From the NCBI RefSeq assembly GCF_030817315.1, contig NZ_JAUSZF010000001.1, forward strand, positions 3,677,001-3,741,000: a stretch of 64,000 nt of DNA, given 5' to 3'. The translations under genes and the position numbers were made by a program. Of the stretch, positions 20,271-28,670 are shown piece by piece. The notes beneath the pieces were generated by a model that made no database searches, was not told the origin of the DNA, and was given only the letters and a program-made list of their open reading frames with translations. This DNA comes from Sphingomonas faeni (GTDB lineage: Bacteria; Pseudomonadota; Alphaproteobacteria; Sphingomonadales; Sphingomonadaceae). How positions within the stretch are numbered: position 1 is the first letter of the stretch; each line of letters starts with the position of its first letter.

Positions 20271-20993
20271 TCACTTCAACCGACACGCCCGGATCGCTTC
20301 CGGAGCCGGCCGCGGGCCGGTTGCGCGGAACGTGGCCAGATATCCGCCCGCCGACGGCATGTCGTCCATGTCCACCTGCGTGTACCCTACCGCCGCGAAC
20401 TCGCACTTCAGCAGCGCCGGTGGCGTGCCGTGGTTCTCAGTCCGGCGGTTCGCATCGACCACCACCACCAGCCCGTCCGGCTTCAACGACGGCCGCAACC
20501 GCCAGAGGAACTCGTAGGGCTGCTCGATCTCGTGATACATGTGCACCATCAGCACCCGGTCGAAGCTCGCCTCGGGCAGCTTGGGATCGTTCGCCTCGCC
20601 CAGCTTCACGCTGACGTTCGCCAGATCCTCGCGCGCGACGCGTTCCGCCAGTGTGTCGCGGACGCTCGCGACGATGTCCTCCGCCAGCACGCGGCCTTCC
20701 TTGCCGACGCGCGCGGCCATGCGGATCGTATAGTACCCTTCGCCCGCACCGATGTCCGCGACCGTCATGCCCTTGCGGATCTCGGCCTTGTTCATCACCT
20801 CGCCGGCTTCGTTCAGTCGGTCGCGGGCCTCTTCGTTCGACCAGCGCGACGATACGATCGACGCGACCGGACGGTCGGCGGCGGGGAACACCGGTTCCTT
20901 GGGCTCGCGCTTGATCAGCGGCTTGGTCCCGTCACACGCGGCCAGCAGGAACACCGGCGTCAGCATCAGGGCAAGGGCACCCTTGAGCTTCAA
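20271..20993 (-). CDS. Class I SAM-dependent methyltransferase with lipoprotein-type N-terminus
   Basis: A 240-residue protein. From a TTG start that overlaps the prfB stop (TTGA), the N-terminus reads MKLKGALALMLTPVFLLAAC, a lipoprotein signal with lipobox LAAC. The rest is a Rossmann methyltransferase with motif I VADIGAGEGYYTIRMA near residue 75 and DRVLMVHMYHEIEQP near 145. SAM is not normally available outside the cytoplasm, so either the domain is not catalytic there, the lipoprotein signal is not used, or the protein starts at a later methionine. The overlap implies coupling to prfB. Substrate unknown. Confidence 0.78.
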   Translation of the reverse strand: MKLKGALALMLTPVFLLAACDGTKPLIKREPKEPVFPAADRPVASIVSSRWSNEEARDRLNEAGEVMNKAEIRKGMTVADIGAGEGYYTIRMAARVGKEGRVLAEDIVASVRDTLAERVAREDLANVSVKLGEANDPKLPEASFDRVLMVHMYHEIEQPYEFLWRLRPSLKPDGLVVVVDANRRTENHGTPPALLKCEFAAVGYTQVDMDDMPSAGGYLATFRATGPRPAPEAIRACRLK

Positions 20994-22117
20994 TCGACGT
21001 CCTCCACTTCGACCGCCTCGCCCGTCACGCGCTGCGACAGCGCCGCCGCCATGAACATTTCGAGATCGCCGTCGAGCACGTCCGACGGGCTTGTGGAGAC
21101 GACGCCGGTGCGAAGGTCCTTCACCATCTGGTACGGCTGGAGCACGTACGAACGGATCTGGTGACCCCAGCCGATATCGGTCTTGCCTGCATTTTCCGCG
21201 TTGGCAGCGGTCTCGCGGATCGCGAGTTCGCGCTCGTACAGACGCGCGCGGAGCTGGTTGTACGCCTCGGCCTTGTTCTTGTGTTGCGAACGCTGGTTCT
21301 GGCACTGCACGACGATCCCGGTCGGGATGTGCGTGATGCGCACCGCCGAATCGGTCGTGTTAATGTGCTGCCCGCCGGCGCCCGACGCGCGGTACGTGTC
21401 GATCCGCAGGTCGCTTTCGTTGTATTCGACCTCGATATTGTCGTCGACGACCGGGTACACCCAGACGCTGGCGAACGACGTATGCCGCCGCGCCGCCGAA
21501 TCGTACGGACTGATCCGCACGAGCCGGTGCACGCCGCTCTCGGTCTTGGCATAGCCGTAGGCGTTCTCGCCCTTGAGCAGCAGCGTGGCGGACTTGATCC
21601 CCGCCTGCTCGCCCGAATGCTGGTCGATCAGCTCGACCTTCAGCCCGTGGCGCTCACCCCAGCGCGAATACATCCGGCTGAGCATGCCGGCCCAGTCCTG
21701 GCTCTCGGTCCCGCCAGCGCCCGCGTTCACCTCGATATAGGTGTCGTTGGCGTCGGCCTCGCCGGCCAGCAACGCCTTGATCTTGTCCCTGTCTGCACGC
21801 GCGGCGAGTTCGGCGAGCGCGGCGACGCCGTCCGCTTCCATCGCGGTATCGCCCTCGGCCTCGGCCATCTCGATCAACTCGGCGGTGTCGCTGAGTTCGC
21901 TCTGGATCGCACGCGTCGCGCTGATCGCCTCGTCGAGACGACGACGCTCGCGCATCACCTCCTGCGCGGCCTTGGGATCGGACCAGAGCGCCTGATCCTC
22001 GACGCGCGCGTTCAGCTCGTCGAGACGACGCAGCGCGCGGTCCCAGTCGAGGAAGCGGCGCAGCAGCGCCAGCGCGTCGTTGATGGTGTCTACGTGAGCC
22101 TGCGCTTCGGCGCGCAT
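20990..22117 (-). CDS. prfB: Peptide chain release factor 2
   Basis: A 375-residue cytoplasmic factor that ends translation at UAA and UGA. The catalytic GGQ is in ASGAGGQHINTTDSA, and the codon-recognition region is ISPYDSAARRHTSF, with SPY in place of the common SPF. The reading frame is continuous, so the programmed +1 frameshift that regulates prfB in E. coli is absent. The ATG at 22117 (MRAEAQAHV) has GGAG seven bases upstream. It is followed by the overlapping methyltransferase gene and preceded by mrcA on the same strand. Confidence 0.95.
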   Translation of the reverse strand: MRAEAQAHVDTINDALALLRRFLDWDRALRRLDELNARVEDQALWSDPKAAQEVMRERRRLDEAISATRAIQSELSDTAELIEMAEAEGDTAMEADGVAALAELAARADRDKIKALLAGEADANDTYIEVNAGAGGTESQDWAGMLSRMYSRWGERHGLKVELIDQHSGEQAGIKSATLLLKGENAYGYAKTESGVHRLVRISPYDSAARRHTSFASVWVYPVVDDNIEVEYNESDLRIDTYRASGAGGQHINTTDSAVRITHIPTGIVVQCQNQRSQHKNKAEAYNQLRARLYERELAIRETAANAENAGKTDIGWGHQIRSYVLQPYQMVKDLRTGVVSTSPSDVLDGDLEMFMAAALSQRVTGEAVEVEDVD

Positions 22118-22133
22118 GATATTCTCCAAAAAT

Positions 22134-22205
22134 TCCGTCTTCCCGGCGGAGGCCGGGATCGCCGCCCCGCGAACGGGTCGGGTCTCCGGCGGGCGCCGGG
22201 ATGGC
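22134..22205. repeat. Degenerate palindromic repeat between mrcA and prfB
   Basis: Two hairpins, CCCGGCGGAGGCCGGG and CTCCGGCGGGCGCCGGGA, resemble weakened family B arms. They occupy the short gap between the mrcA stop and the prfB start. Confidence 0.5.
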
Positions 22206-22220
22206 GTCTATATAAGCGCG

Positions 22221-24740
22221 CTAGTAGATTCCGCCTTGTCTTTGCAAGAAATCGCTGTCGCGTGGGGCTTCGGCCTTCTTCACCACGGTCGTGGTCGTCG
22301 CCGCAGCCGGGGGGGCGTCGGAACGTCGAGCGGCACGGCGCGGTTCGCTCTCGGGCTTGAACGCTTCCCAGATCACCGCGGGCTTCGGATCGTCGGTGTT
22401 CGGCCACGTGCCATAGACCGGGCGGCCACTCCCGCGATCGATCCGGACCATGCGAATACCCGGCGGCGCGCGGAACGGCAGCTTGGGCAGGCCTTCGTAT
22501 GCCTTCACCGCGAACTGCTTGAAGATCGGCGCGGCCAGCGTTCCGCCCTGCGCGGCGCCGCCCAAATTCCGCGGCGTATCGAAGCCGATATACAGCCCGC
22601 CGACGAACTGCGGGGTGCCGCCGATGAACCACACGTCGGTCGGTCCATTGTTGGTGCCGGTCTTGCCGAACATCGGCCGATCGAGATCGCGCAGCGTCAC
22701 CGCGGTGCCGCGCTGGACGACGCCCTCGGTGATGTGGACCATCTGGTACGCCGTCATCGCGTTCAGCACCTGGCGCTGGCGCGTGACCGGGCGGGGCATC
22801 GCCTTGCCGTCCCAGTCGGGCGCATTGCAGCGATCGCAGGGGCGCCAATTCTCCGGCCAGATCACCTTGCCGTGACGATCCTGGACGAAGTCGATCAGCG
22901 ACGGCGGGCCGCCCTTGCCGTTGTTCGCGAGGATCGAATACGCGTTGACCATCCGTCCCACGGTCGTCTCGCCGGCGCCGAGCGCGAACGAGAGGTAGGG
23001 GGAGTAATCGCCGACGCCCATCTTCTTGATGGTAGCGACGACCTTGGGCATGCCGGTCTGCGCGGCGGTCCGCACCGTCATCAGGTTGCGCGACTGCTCG
23101 ATACCCCAGCGCATCGTATGCGGCCCGGCGCCGCGCGAATTGCCGAAGTTGCGGAAGCATTTCTGCCCGAGCCGCGCGCCCTGATAGACGCAGAACGGCC
23201 CGTCGACGATGATCGAGGCAGGCGTCATGCCGTTGTCGAGCGCGGCGGAATAGACGATCGGCTTGATGGTGGAGCCCGGCTGGCGCATCGCCTGAGTCGC
23301 GCGGTTGAACGCCTGCAACCGGTCGTCGAAGCCGCCTTGCATCGCCAGCACGCGGCCCGAAGCCGGCTCCTCGACGACGAACGCACCCGAGACCTTCGGG
23401 ATTGCCCGAAGCGCGAACTGGCCGCCTTCGGGCGCCACCGCGATGATGTCGCCGACCTCGATCGCGCCGAACGCGTTGCCGCCCTTGCCGCGGACCGCCA
23501 TCTGCGCCGCATAGCGCGGCAATGTACCGGTCTTGCCGGTACGGAAGCCGAGGTTCCAGGCATTGCCGTCCTTGCCGGTGACGATCGCTGCAACCCAATC
23601 GCGGTAATCCAGCGCGATATTGCTGTTGAGCAACGGCTGGAGCCAGTTGTCGTCCTCGATCTCGACATGGCGAATGGGCCCGTTCCAGCCGCGTCCGCTG
23701 TCGAACCGGACCAGCCCGTCGCGCAACGCCTGCTGCGCCAGTTCCTGTAACCGGTTGTCGAACGATGTTCGCACCCACAGGCCGCCCGAATAGACGCTGT
23801 AGGGGCCATCCTTTGCGTTCTCGCCGAACTTCGCCATCAGCTGGCGGCGGACTTCCTCGACGAAATACCCGCCGACGCTCTCGAACTTCGGCGTCCGGCG
23901 CAGCACCGCGCCCAGCGGCTCCGCGTTCGCCTGATCGCGCTGCGCGGGTGTGATGAAGCCGTTGTCGACCATCCGGTTCAGCACGTAGTTGCGCCGGATC
24001 ATCGCGCGCTCGGTATTGCGCACCGGATCGTAGTTCGACGGCCCCTTGGGCAGGATCGCAAGATACGCCATCTGCGCGAGATCGAGCTGGTCGAGCTCCT
24101 TGTCGAAATAGGCATGGCTCGCCGCCTCGACGCCGAACGCGTTACGCCCGAGCGCGATCTGGTTGAGGTACAGCTCCAGGATCTGCGGCTTGGTGAGCGT
24201 ATCCTCGATCTTGTACGCCAGCACCGCCTCGCGCAGCTTCCGCGACGGCGAATAGGCGTTGCCGATCAACAGGTTCTTGGCGACCTGCTGCGTGATCGTC
24301 GATCCGCCCTTGGCGCGCTTGCCGGTGCCGAGCTTGGTCACATAGTCATACACCGCGCCGGCGAGGCCGGGATAATCGACGCCGTGATGCTCGAAGAACG
24401 ATTTGTCCTCGGCGGCGAGGAATGCCTTCACCAGCAGCGGCGGATATTCGGCATAGCTCAGTTCGACGCGACGTTCGCGCGCGTAGCTGTGGATCGGCGC
24501 GCCATCGATTCCGCGCACGTTGGTCGGTAGCGGCGGCTCGTACGTGCGCAACGTATCGACCGACGGCAGGTCGCGCATGACCGCGAACCAGAACGCGAAG
24601 ATCGCGACGACGCCGAGCACGCCAAGCGCCAGCGCCGCCTTGGTCCAACGGCTCGACCAGGCGCGCGCGAACCCGCCGCGTAGCCGGTCGCTGGTGCGGC
24701 CTGTCGCCGTCGTCGAGTTGGGGGAGGGATCGGACGCCAT
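22221..24740 (-). CDS. mrcA: Penicillin-binding protein 1A (bifunctional transglycosylase/transpeptidase)
   Basis: An 839-residue class A PBP that polymerises and crosslinks peptidoglycan in the periplasm. A cytoplasmic tail is followed by one membrane helix (about residues 27-50, ALALGVLGVVAIFAFWF). The GT51 transglycosylase has EDKSFFEHHGVDYPG and KGGSTITQQVAKNLL. The transpeptidase has the serine motif GSTIKP in RQPGSTIKPIVYSAAL, SRN (SxN) and KTGTNN. The C-terminal tail is Pro/Ala-rich and variable. The ATG at 24740 (MASDPSPN) is chosen because upstream in-frame sequence shows no homology. Confidence 0.95.
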   Translation of the reverse strand: MASDPSPNSTTATGRTSDRLRGGFARAWSSRWTKAALALGVLGVVAIFAFWFAVMRDLPSVDTLRTYEPPLPTNVRGIDGAPIHSYARERRVELSYAEYPPLLVKAFLAAEDKSFFEHHGVDYPGLAGAVYDYVTKLGTGKRAKGGSTITQQVAKNLLIGNAYSPSRKLREAVLAYKIEDTLTKPQILELYLNQIALGRNAFGVEAASHAYFDKELDQLDLAQMAYLAILPKGPSNYDPVRNTERAMIRRNYVLNRMVDNGFITPAQRDQANAEPLGAVLRRTPKFESVGGYFVEEVRRQLMAKFGENAKDGPYSVYSGGLWVRTSFDNRLQELAQQALRDGLVRFDSGRGWNGPIRHVEIEDDNWLQPLLNSNIALDYRDWVAAIVTGKDGNAWNLGFRTGKTGTLPRYAAQMAVRGKGGNAFGAIEVGDIIAVAPEGGQFALRAIPKVSGAFVVEEPASGRVLAMQGGFDDRLQAFNRATQAMRQPGSTIKPIVYSAALDNGMTPASIIVDGPFCVYQGARLGQKCFRNFGNSRGAGPHTMRWGIEQSRNLMTVRTAAQTGMPKVVATIKKMGVGDYSPYLSFALGAGETTVGRMVNAYSILANNGKGGPPSLIDFVQDRHGKVIWPENWRPCDRCNAPDWDGKAMPRPVTRQRQVLNAMTAYQMVHITEGVVQRGTAVTLRDLDRPMFGKTGTNNGPTDVWFIGGTPQFVGGLYIGFDTPRNLGGAAQGGTLAAPIFKQFAVKAYEGLPKLPFRAPPGIRMVRIDRGSGRPVYGTWPNTDDPKPAVIWEAFKPESEPRRAARRSDAPPAAATTTTVVKKAEAPRDSDFLQRQGGIY

Positions 24741-24869
24741 GATTACTGCCGCAGCGTCTAGCAGGTTAGCGCGCGCTTGCCAGCCTCCGGTGCGATGGCG
24801 GGCGGGCGCCCGCCTTTGCACATGATCTCACGGGATTTATGCGGCGGGTATCGTCTATCAGAGAAAGTG

Positions 24870-24976
24870 CACCTCCCCGGCGGAGGCCGGGGCCCAGTTG
24901 GAAAGGTCCTAGCAACGGCGCGCAACCGTCGTCAGCAACGTTTCCCAACTGGACCCCGGCCTTCGCCGGGGAGGTG
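24870..24976. repeat. REPIN-like repeat, family B (copy 3)
   Basis: Arms CACCTCCCCGGCGGAGGCCG and CGGCCTTCGCCGGGGAGGTG with inner CCAGTTGG/CCAACTGG. It lies in the 520-base gap between divergent mrcA and hrpB (24741-25260), which holds this and the next repeat and no gene. Confidence 0.87.
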
Positions 24977-25050
24977 GTTTTGGTGAGGTGGTGCGGCTTT
25001 CGGTTAGATTGATGGCAAAGAGCCCATCGACGTCTGCCCAACCCAACGAT

Positions 25051-25170
25051 CCTCCCCCGCCAGGGGGAGGTGGCTGGCGCTTGCCAGACGGAGGGGGAGG
25101 TAAGGGATACCTCGGCTCCGTGTCCTCCCCCTCCGTCACCTTCGGTGCCACCTCCCCCTGGCGGGGGAGG
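25051..25170. repeat. REPIN-like repeat, CCTCCCCC-arm family (copy 1)
   Basis: Inverted arms CCTCCCCCGCCAGGGGGAGG and CCTCCCCCTGGCGGGGGAGG with inner GGAGGGGGAGG/CCTCCCCCTCC. It ends about 90 bases before the hrpB start and therefore lies in or near its promoter region. Confidence 0.85.
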
Positions 25171-25260
25171 GTCGCAAAGTTCTGGCGCTCACCCGCGAAC
25201 GACATGCCCGCGCACTCACAAAGCCTGTCGCCAACCCCGCCACTGTGGCAGCAGGCCCCG

Positions 25261-27789
25261 ATGACTCCGCCGCCACTGCCGATCCTCACCGTACTCCCCG
25301 CCCTCCTCGCAACCCTACGCGACCGATCCTCGGCCGTCCTCGTAGCCCCCCCCGGCGCCGGCAAGACCACCGCAGTCGCCCCGGCCCTCCTCACCGAACC
25401 CTGGTGCACCGGCGAGATCCTCCTCCTCTCCCCCCGTCGCCTCGCCGCCCGCGCCGCCGCCGAACGCATGGCCTCGACCGCCGGCGAGCCGGTCGGCCAG
25501 ACCTTCGGCTACGCCACCCGCATGCACAGCAAGCGCTCCGCCGCCACCCGCGTCACGGTGATCACCGAAGGCATCTTCGTCGCCCGCATCCAGGCCGATC
25601 CCGAACTCGCCGGCGTCTCCGCGGTCCTGTTCGACGAAGTCCACGAACGCAGCCTTGACGGCGATTTCGGCCTTGCGCTGGCGCTCGACGTGCAAGCCGG
25701 CTTCCGCCCGGATCTGCGCATCGTTGCGATGTCCGCAACGCTCGACGGCGCAAGGTTCGCGGCATTGATGGACGACGCTTCCGTGATCGAAAGCGAAGGC
25801 CGCAGCTATCCCCTGACGCTCCGCCACATCGGCCGCCAGGCCGAGTTGCGGATCGAGGACTCCGTCGCCGCTGCCGTCCGCCGTGCGCTCGGCGAAGCGG
25901 AGGGCGGCGTGCTCGCCTTCCTCCCCGGCGTCGCGGAGATCGAACGGACCGCCGACCGCCTCGCCAATTTGCCCGACGACATCGTCCTCCACGAACTCCA
26001 CGGCAGCCTCGATCCCGCAGCGCAGCGTGCCGCGATCCTCCCCGAACCCGACGGCCGGCGTAAGGTCGTGCTCGCCACCAGCATCGCCGAGACCAGCCTC
26101 ACGCTCGACGGCATCCGCATCGTCGTCGACTCGGGGCTAGCGAGACGTCCCCGCTACGACCGCGCGGCGGGCATGACGCGGCTGGTGACCGAACGCGCGA
26201 GCCAGGCCGCCGTCACCCAACGCGCCGGCCGTGCCGCCCGCCTCGGGCCGGGTATCGCTTATCGGTTGTGGGAAGAAGCGGCGACCGCCGGCCTCCCGCG
26301 CTACGACCCGCCCGAAATTCTCGAAGCGGACCTGTCCGCGCTGGTGCTCGCGTGCGCGCTCTGGGGCGTCGGCGATCCGCGAGATCTGCGCTGGATCGAC
26401 CCGCCGCCTGCCGCCGCGATCGACGAGGCGATGGCGCGGCTGACGACGCTCGAAGCAATCGAGGACGGTCGCCCGACGCCGCATGGCCGCGCGATCGCCA
26501 AACTGCCGATGCCACCGAGACTGGCGCACATGCTGCTGAGGGCAGGGGAGCGCGGCCTGGCGTCGGTGGCAGCCCAAATCGCAGTCCTGCTCGGCGAACG
26601 CGGCATAGGCGGCCAGGACGTCGACCTGGAACCCCGCCTCCGCCGCTGGAAAACCGAACGGGGTCCCAAGGCGCAAGCGGCACGCGCCATGGCCGAGAGG
26701 TGGGCGAAACTTGCCCCCCCTCCCGCAAGCGGGAGGGGGCTGGGGGGTGGGCTCGCGCCATCCCCGTCGCGCGACGTCGAGACCGGGCGCCCACCCCCCA
26801 ACCCCCTCCCGCAAGCGGGCGGGGGAGCAGAAGTTTGCGTCGCGCTGGGCTTCCCCGACCGAGTCGCGCGCCGCCGCGATGCGTCGGGCGAAACCTGGGC
26901 CTCGGTCGGCGGCCGAGGGTTCAAGCTCGATCCGACGTCGCCGCTCGCCCGCTCCGAATGGCTCGCCGTCGCCGATACGCAAGGGTCCGCCGCCGGAGCG
27001 CGCATTCTCTCTGCGGTGGCGATCGATCAAGCCACCGTCGAAACCCTCTTCGCAGACCGCATCGAATCCCGCCGCACTGTGACGTTCGACCCCACAACCG
27101 GCGGCATCCAAACCCTCCGCGAACGCCGCCTCGGCGCGATCCGCCTGTCGAGCGGCCCGGACAGCGGTGCCGACCCCGACGCGATCCTCGCCGCGCTCAT
27201 CGACGGCGTCCGCGAGCACGGCCTCGCGCTGCTCCCATGGAGCGACGGCGCCCAGGCGCTGCGCGACCGCGCTGCCTATGCCGGCATACCGCTCGACGAC
27301 GCGACCCTGCTCGACCGTACCGACGAATGGCTCGCACCCTTGCTCGCCGGTAAGCGCCGACTCGACGCGATCGCCCCCGGCGCGCTCGCCGAAGGCTTGC
27401 GCAACCTGCTCGGCTGGGACGCGATGCAGACCATCAACCGGCTCGCCCCGCCCGATTTCACCAGCCCCGCCGGCAGCACCCACGCGATCGACTACGCCGC
27501 GGAAGGCGGCCCTCGCGTCGAGCTCCGTGTGCAGGCGCTGTTCGGGCTCGCAGTGCATCCGACGATCGGCGAGGCGCGCGTACCGCTGGTGCTCAGCCTC
27601 ACATCCCCCGCCGGCCGCCCGATCCAGACGACGCGCGATCTCCCCGGTTTCTGGGCAGGCAGCTGGACCGCGGTGGCGAAGGAAATGCGCGGCCGCTACC
27701 CCAAGCATCCCTGGCCCGACGACCCCGCCGCGGCGTCCGCGACGCTCCGCACGAAAAAGGCGGATGCAAGGGCCGCCGGTTCGCGATAA
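25261..27789 (+). CDS. hrpB: ATP-dependent helicase HrpB carrying an in-frame repeat insertion
   Basis: An 842-residue DEAH-type RNA helicase. Walker A is APPGAGKTT near residue 30, the Walker B variant is DEVH (FDEVHERSLDGDFG), motif III SAT and motif VI QRAGRAAR are present, and the HrpB-specific C-terminal domain ends near WPDDP. Residues about 485-524 (between AERWAK and CVALGFPDR) are encoded by a family D palindromic repeat, giving [12 protein letters not shown] and PLPQAGGGAE. The insert sits in the linker between the helicase core and the C-terminal domain and keeps the frame. The ATG at 25261 is preferred because in-frame upstream sequence is repeat DNA. HrpB function in most bacteria is unclear. 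Confidence 0.93.
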   Translation: MTPPPLPILTVLPALLATLRDRSSAVLVAPPGAGKTTAVAPALLTEPWCTGEILLLSPRRLAARAAAERMASTAGEPVGQTFGYATRMHSKRSAATRVTVITEGIFVARIQADPELAGVSAVLFDEVHERSLDGDFGLALALDVQAGFRPDLRIVAMSATLDGARFAALMDDASVIESEGRSYPLTLRHIGRQAELRIEDSVAAAVRRALGEAEGGVLAFLPGVAEIERTADRLANLPDDIVLHELHGSLDPAAQRAAILPEPDGRRKVVLATSIAETSLTLDGIRIVVDSGLARRPRYDRAAGMTRLVTERASQAAVTQRAGRAARLGPGIAYRLWEEAATAGLPRYDPPEILEADLSALVLACALWGVGDPRDLRWIDPPPAAAIDEAMARLTTLEAIEDGRPTPHGRAIAKLPMPPRLAHMLLRAGERGLASVAAQIAVLLGERGIGGQDVDLEPRLRRWKTERGPKAQAARAMAERWAKLAPPPASGRGLGGGLAPSPSRDVETGRPPPNPLPQAGGGAEVCVALGFPDRVARRRDASGETWASVGGRGFKLDPTSPLARSEWLAVADTQGSAAGARILSAVAIDQATVETLFADRIESRRTVTFDPTTGGIQTLRERRLGAIRLSSGPDSGADPDAILAALIDGVREHGLALLPWSDGAQALRDRAAYAGIPLDDATLLDRTDEWLAPLLAGKRRLDAIAPGALAEGLRNLLGWDAMQTINRLAPPDFTSPAGSTHAIDYAAEGGPRVELRVQALFGLAVHPTIGEARVPLVLSLTSPAGRPIQTTRDLPGFWAGSWTAVAKEMRGRYPKHPWPDDPAAASATLRTKKADARAAGSR
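26714..26831. repeat. REPIN-like repeat, family D, inside hrpB
   Basis: End hairpins CCCTCCCGCAAGCGGGAGGG and CCCTCCCGCAAGCGGGCGGG, inner GGTGGGC/GCCCACC. It is read in frame by hrpB on the plus strand, the strand opposite to the one used for the closely related ileS copy. Confidence 0.9.
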
Positions 27790-27799
27790 GGGGGCATCT

Positions 27800-28081
27800 A
27801 TGCCTACCGCCCGTATCTTCCAGCGCCCCAAGAACGCCATGCAGTCCGGCAAGCACCGGACCGACGCCTGGCAGCTCGAATTCGAACCCTCGGAGCCGAA
27901 ACGCCCCGACCCGCTCACCGGCTGGGCCGGCAGCGGCGACACGCGCGATCAGGTGCGCCTGCTGTTCCCGACCGCCGAAGCGGCAATCGCGCACTGCGAG
28001 CGGGAAGGGTTCGGCTACACCGTCGTCCCCGCGCCGCAGAAGACGCTGAAGCTGCAGAGCTACGCGGACAACTTCAAGTAA
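27800..28081 (+). CDS. ETC complex I subunit (NDUFS4-like)
   Basis: A 93-residue protein matching the complex I 18-kDa accessory subunit (NDUFS4) family found in mitochondria and alphaproteobacteria. Visible features are the N-terminal ARIFQRPKNAMQSGK, WQLEFEP, GWAGSGDTRDQVRLLFPTAEAAIAH and a C-terminal YADNF. In mitochondria this subunit sits on the NADH-oxidising arm. No other complex I gene is near, as is common for this accessory gene in alphaproteobacteria. It follows hrpB after 10 bases and probably shares its transcript. Confidence 0.9.
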   Translation: MPTARIFQRPKNAMQSGKHRTDAWQLEFEPSEPKRPDPLTGWAGSGDTRDQVRLLFPTAEAAIAHCEREGFGYTVVPAPQKTLKLQSYADNFK

Positions 28082-28101
28082 GCCGACCGGCGTTTGACTT
28101 C

Positions 28102-28160
28102 CTTGTTCTCCCGCGAAGGCGGGAGCCCAGTCTGGATCCCCGCCTTCGCGGGGAAACAGG
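28102..28160. repeat. REPIN-like repeat, family A (copy 3)
   Basis: Arms TTGTTCTCCCGCGAAGGCGG and CCGCCTTCGCGGGGAAACAG around CCCAGTCTGG, in the convergent gap between the NDUFS4-like and Nudix genes, where it could act as a shared transcript end. Confidence 0.87.
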
Positions 28161-28166
28161 TTTTGG

Positions 28167-28670
28167 TTAGAGGATCGACCCCGCCAGGATCAGCAGCATC
28201 TTGGTATCGATCGCAACCCCCGCCGCCCGCTTCTCCGCCACGAACGCCGGCAAGTCCGCCAGCGCCACCCGGTGCACGGTGATGTTCTCGTCACCATCGC
28301 CGCCGCCATCGCCGACCTTGGTCAACCCGGTCGCGCGGACCAGCGTGAAGCATTCCGACGTCATTCCCGGTGACGAATAGAACACTCCCAGATCCTCGAT
28401 CGCGTCCGCGCGGTAGCCGGTTTCCTCCTCCAACTCGCGCCCGGCCGCCACCGCAACGCTCTCGCCCGCGGTCTCGTCGCCGACCAGTCCCGCCGGCAAT
28501 TCGAGGCACGCACGTCCCAGCGGCACGCGGAACTGCTCCACCAGGATCACGTCGCCCTCGTCGATCGCGACGATCACTGCCGCCGCGATCTGGCCCTGGC
28601 GCGCGGCGAATTCCCACGTGCCTTCGGTTTGCACGGTCAGGAATTTGCCGGCCCATACGGTCTTGCTCAT
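28167..28670 (-). CDS. Nudix hydrolase (ADP-ribose pyrophosphatase-like)
   Basis: A 167-residue cytoplasmic enzyme. The full Nudix box is present: GDETAGESVAVAAGRELEEE followed by TGY, with the metal-binding REL-x-EE core. Before it, VILVEQFRVPLGRACLELPAGL matches the ADP-ribose pyrophosphatase (NudF) subgroup. It probably hydrolyses ADP-ribose or a related nucleoside diphosphate sugar. Its ATG overlaps the TGA of the upstream TPM-domain gene (ATGA), so it is the last gene of lemA-TPM-TPM-nudix. Confidence 0.88.
   Translation of the reverse strand: MSKTVWAGKFLTVQTEGTWEFAARQGQIAAAVIVAIDEGDVILVEQFRVPLGRACLELPAGLVGDETAGESVAVAAGRELEEETGYRADAIEDLGVFYSSPGMTSECFTLVRATGLTKVGDGGGDGDENITVHRVALADLPAFVAEKRAAGVAIDTKMLLILAGSIL

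Noticed and set aside
21161..23750. Long plus-strand open frames over prfB and mrcA
   Set aside because: They are antisense to well-conserved genes and show no domain; open antisense frames are expected at this GC content.
24988..25260. N-terminal extension of hrpB
   Set aside because: The extension translates palindromic repeat DNA, lacks homology, and HrpB starts normally at 25261. It differs from the internal inserts, which are flanked by family sequence on both sides.
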